This document shows, piece by piece, positions 6,322 through 6,606 of a stretch of 6,606 nucleotides of DNA. The notes beneath the pieces were generated by a model. That model was given only the letters and a program-made list of their open reading frames with translations. It was not told the origin of the DNA and did no database searches. Position 1 is the first letter of the stretch; each line of letters starts with the position of its first letter. Position numbers and translations under genes: made by a program. Origin of the DNA: Bacteroidota bacterium (GTDB lineage: Bacteria > Bacteroidota > Bacteroidia > Bacteroidales > Cfx3-03); contig JAUZOX010000154.1 of assembly GCA_030706265.1 (NCBI GenBank), positions 1-6,606 of the forward strand. The letters are read 5' to 3'.

Positions 6322-6351
6322 CAAAAATAAATTCAAATTTGACAAATGCAA
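6322..6351 (-). promoter_or_regulatory. Promoter of the DHODH-like / FAH-like operon
   Basis: On the minus strand TTG (6351-6349), a 19-nt spacer, then TATTTTTG (6329-6322) fits the Bacteroidota consensus TTG-N17-23-TAnnTTTG exactly. The -7 element ends 46 nt before the ATG at 6275, predicting a leader of about 40 nt. It is the best-formed promoter in the window. No comparable element lies in the 16-bp gap between the two genes, which supports co-transcription. Confidence 0.55.
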
Positions 6352-6513
6352 TAATATTTTGAAATTATCTACATTTTTCAGCCTACCTGATATTATAAAC
6401 GTAGATGTACGTATCGTGAAACAATAATATAGGTTGCGAATAAATGCAGCGTATTTATAATTTAGGTCGCTTTCGGGATTGTTTTAAAGTCGTATGGTGG
6501 ATACATGATGACT

Positions 6514-6606
6514 TTAGTCTTTGAGCTTCCTTATGGCGTATTTTGATATAATATATGTGATGTATATCAGGATTGGCCAGGTTAACAACCATAGCGTCAT
6601 TTGCAG
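6514..6606 (-). CDS. C-terminal end of a probable membrane protein, partial
   Basis: The minus-strand frame from the right edge reads 30 codons and ends in TAA at 6514-6516. The peptide begins LQMTLWLLTW, has a hydrophobic stretch (WLLTWPILIYITYIIS) that could be a last transmembrane helix, and ends in a basic tail, KYAIRKLKD. That pattern is typical of the end of an inner-membrane transporter with a cytoplasmic C-terminus. The fragment is too short to name a family, and it could be a chance open frame. It would lie upstream of, and on the same strand as, the DHODH-like operon, with about 240 bp between them. Confidence 0.4.
   Translation of the reverse strand: MQMTLWLLTWPILIYITYIISKYAIRKLKD

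Noticed and set aside
6399..6458. Small dyads ACGTA-GATG-TACGT (6399-6412) and ATAAAT/ATTTAT (6440-6458)
   Set aside because: Stems of only 5-6 bp in AT-rich DNA with no T-tract and no promoter alignment; likely chance.

Overview
The window looks like a chromosomal segment of a member of the Bacteroidota. The clues are an AT-rich background, start codons with little or no Shine-Dalgarno sequence, repeated TAnnTTTG-type -7 promoter elements 20-50 nt before starts, and gene families typical of that phylum (a DHODH-like flavoprotein, a large TPR protein, a secreted YceI protein). I cannot place it to genus. Every gene I can support lies on the minus strand, so transcription runs from high to low coordinates.

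Layout from right to left, in the direction of transcription. (1) 6514-6606 is the last 30 codons of a probable membrane protein, cut by the right edge. (2) 6276-6513 is non-coding and holds a good promoter. (3) 6275-5292 encodes a dihydroorotate dehydrogenase-like flavoprotein, followed after 16 bp by 5275-3995, a fumarylacetoacetase homologue. The two almost certainly form one operon. (4) 3806-3237 encodes an MntP-type manganese exporter; its start is better placed 39 nt inside the longest ORF. (5) 3099-2554 encodes a secreted YceI-family protein. (6) 2476-2403 is tRNA-Arg(UCU), followed by a clear intrinsic terminator. (7) 1846-2364 is a long non-coding stretch with several inverted repeats and no convincing gene. 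(8) 1845-1 is the first 615 codons of a large TPR protein that runs off the left edge; it is open throughout.

How they fit together: mntP, yceI and the tRNA look like independent housekeeping genes (metal efflux, periplasmic lipid-binding-like protein, translation). The pair at 3995-6275 is the most interesting part. The fumarylacetoacetase homologue keeps the full-length fold and many active-site residues. However, it lacks one metal-binding aspartate, has Glu in place of another, and has lost substrate-contact residues. The DHODH-like protein keeps FMN-type motifs but has Ile where the catalytic Cys/Ser of true DHODHs sits. No other tyrosine-degradation or pyrimidine-synthesis gene is visible beside them. 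A changed or unknown function for the pair is therefore reasonable, but it is inference.

I see no CRISPR array, insertion sequence, phage gene or recognisable defence system. Comparisons with named reference proteins are from memory, not from an alignment run.
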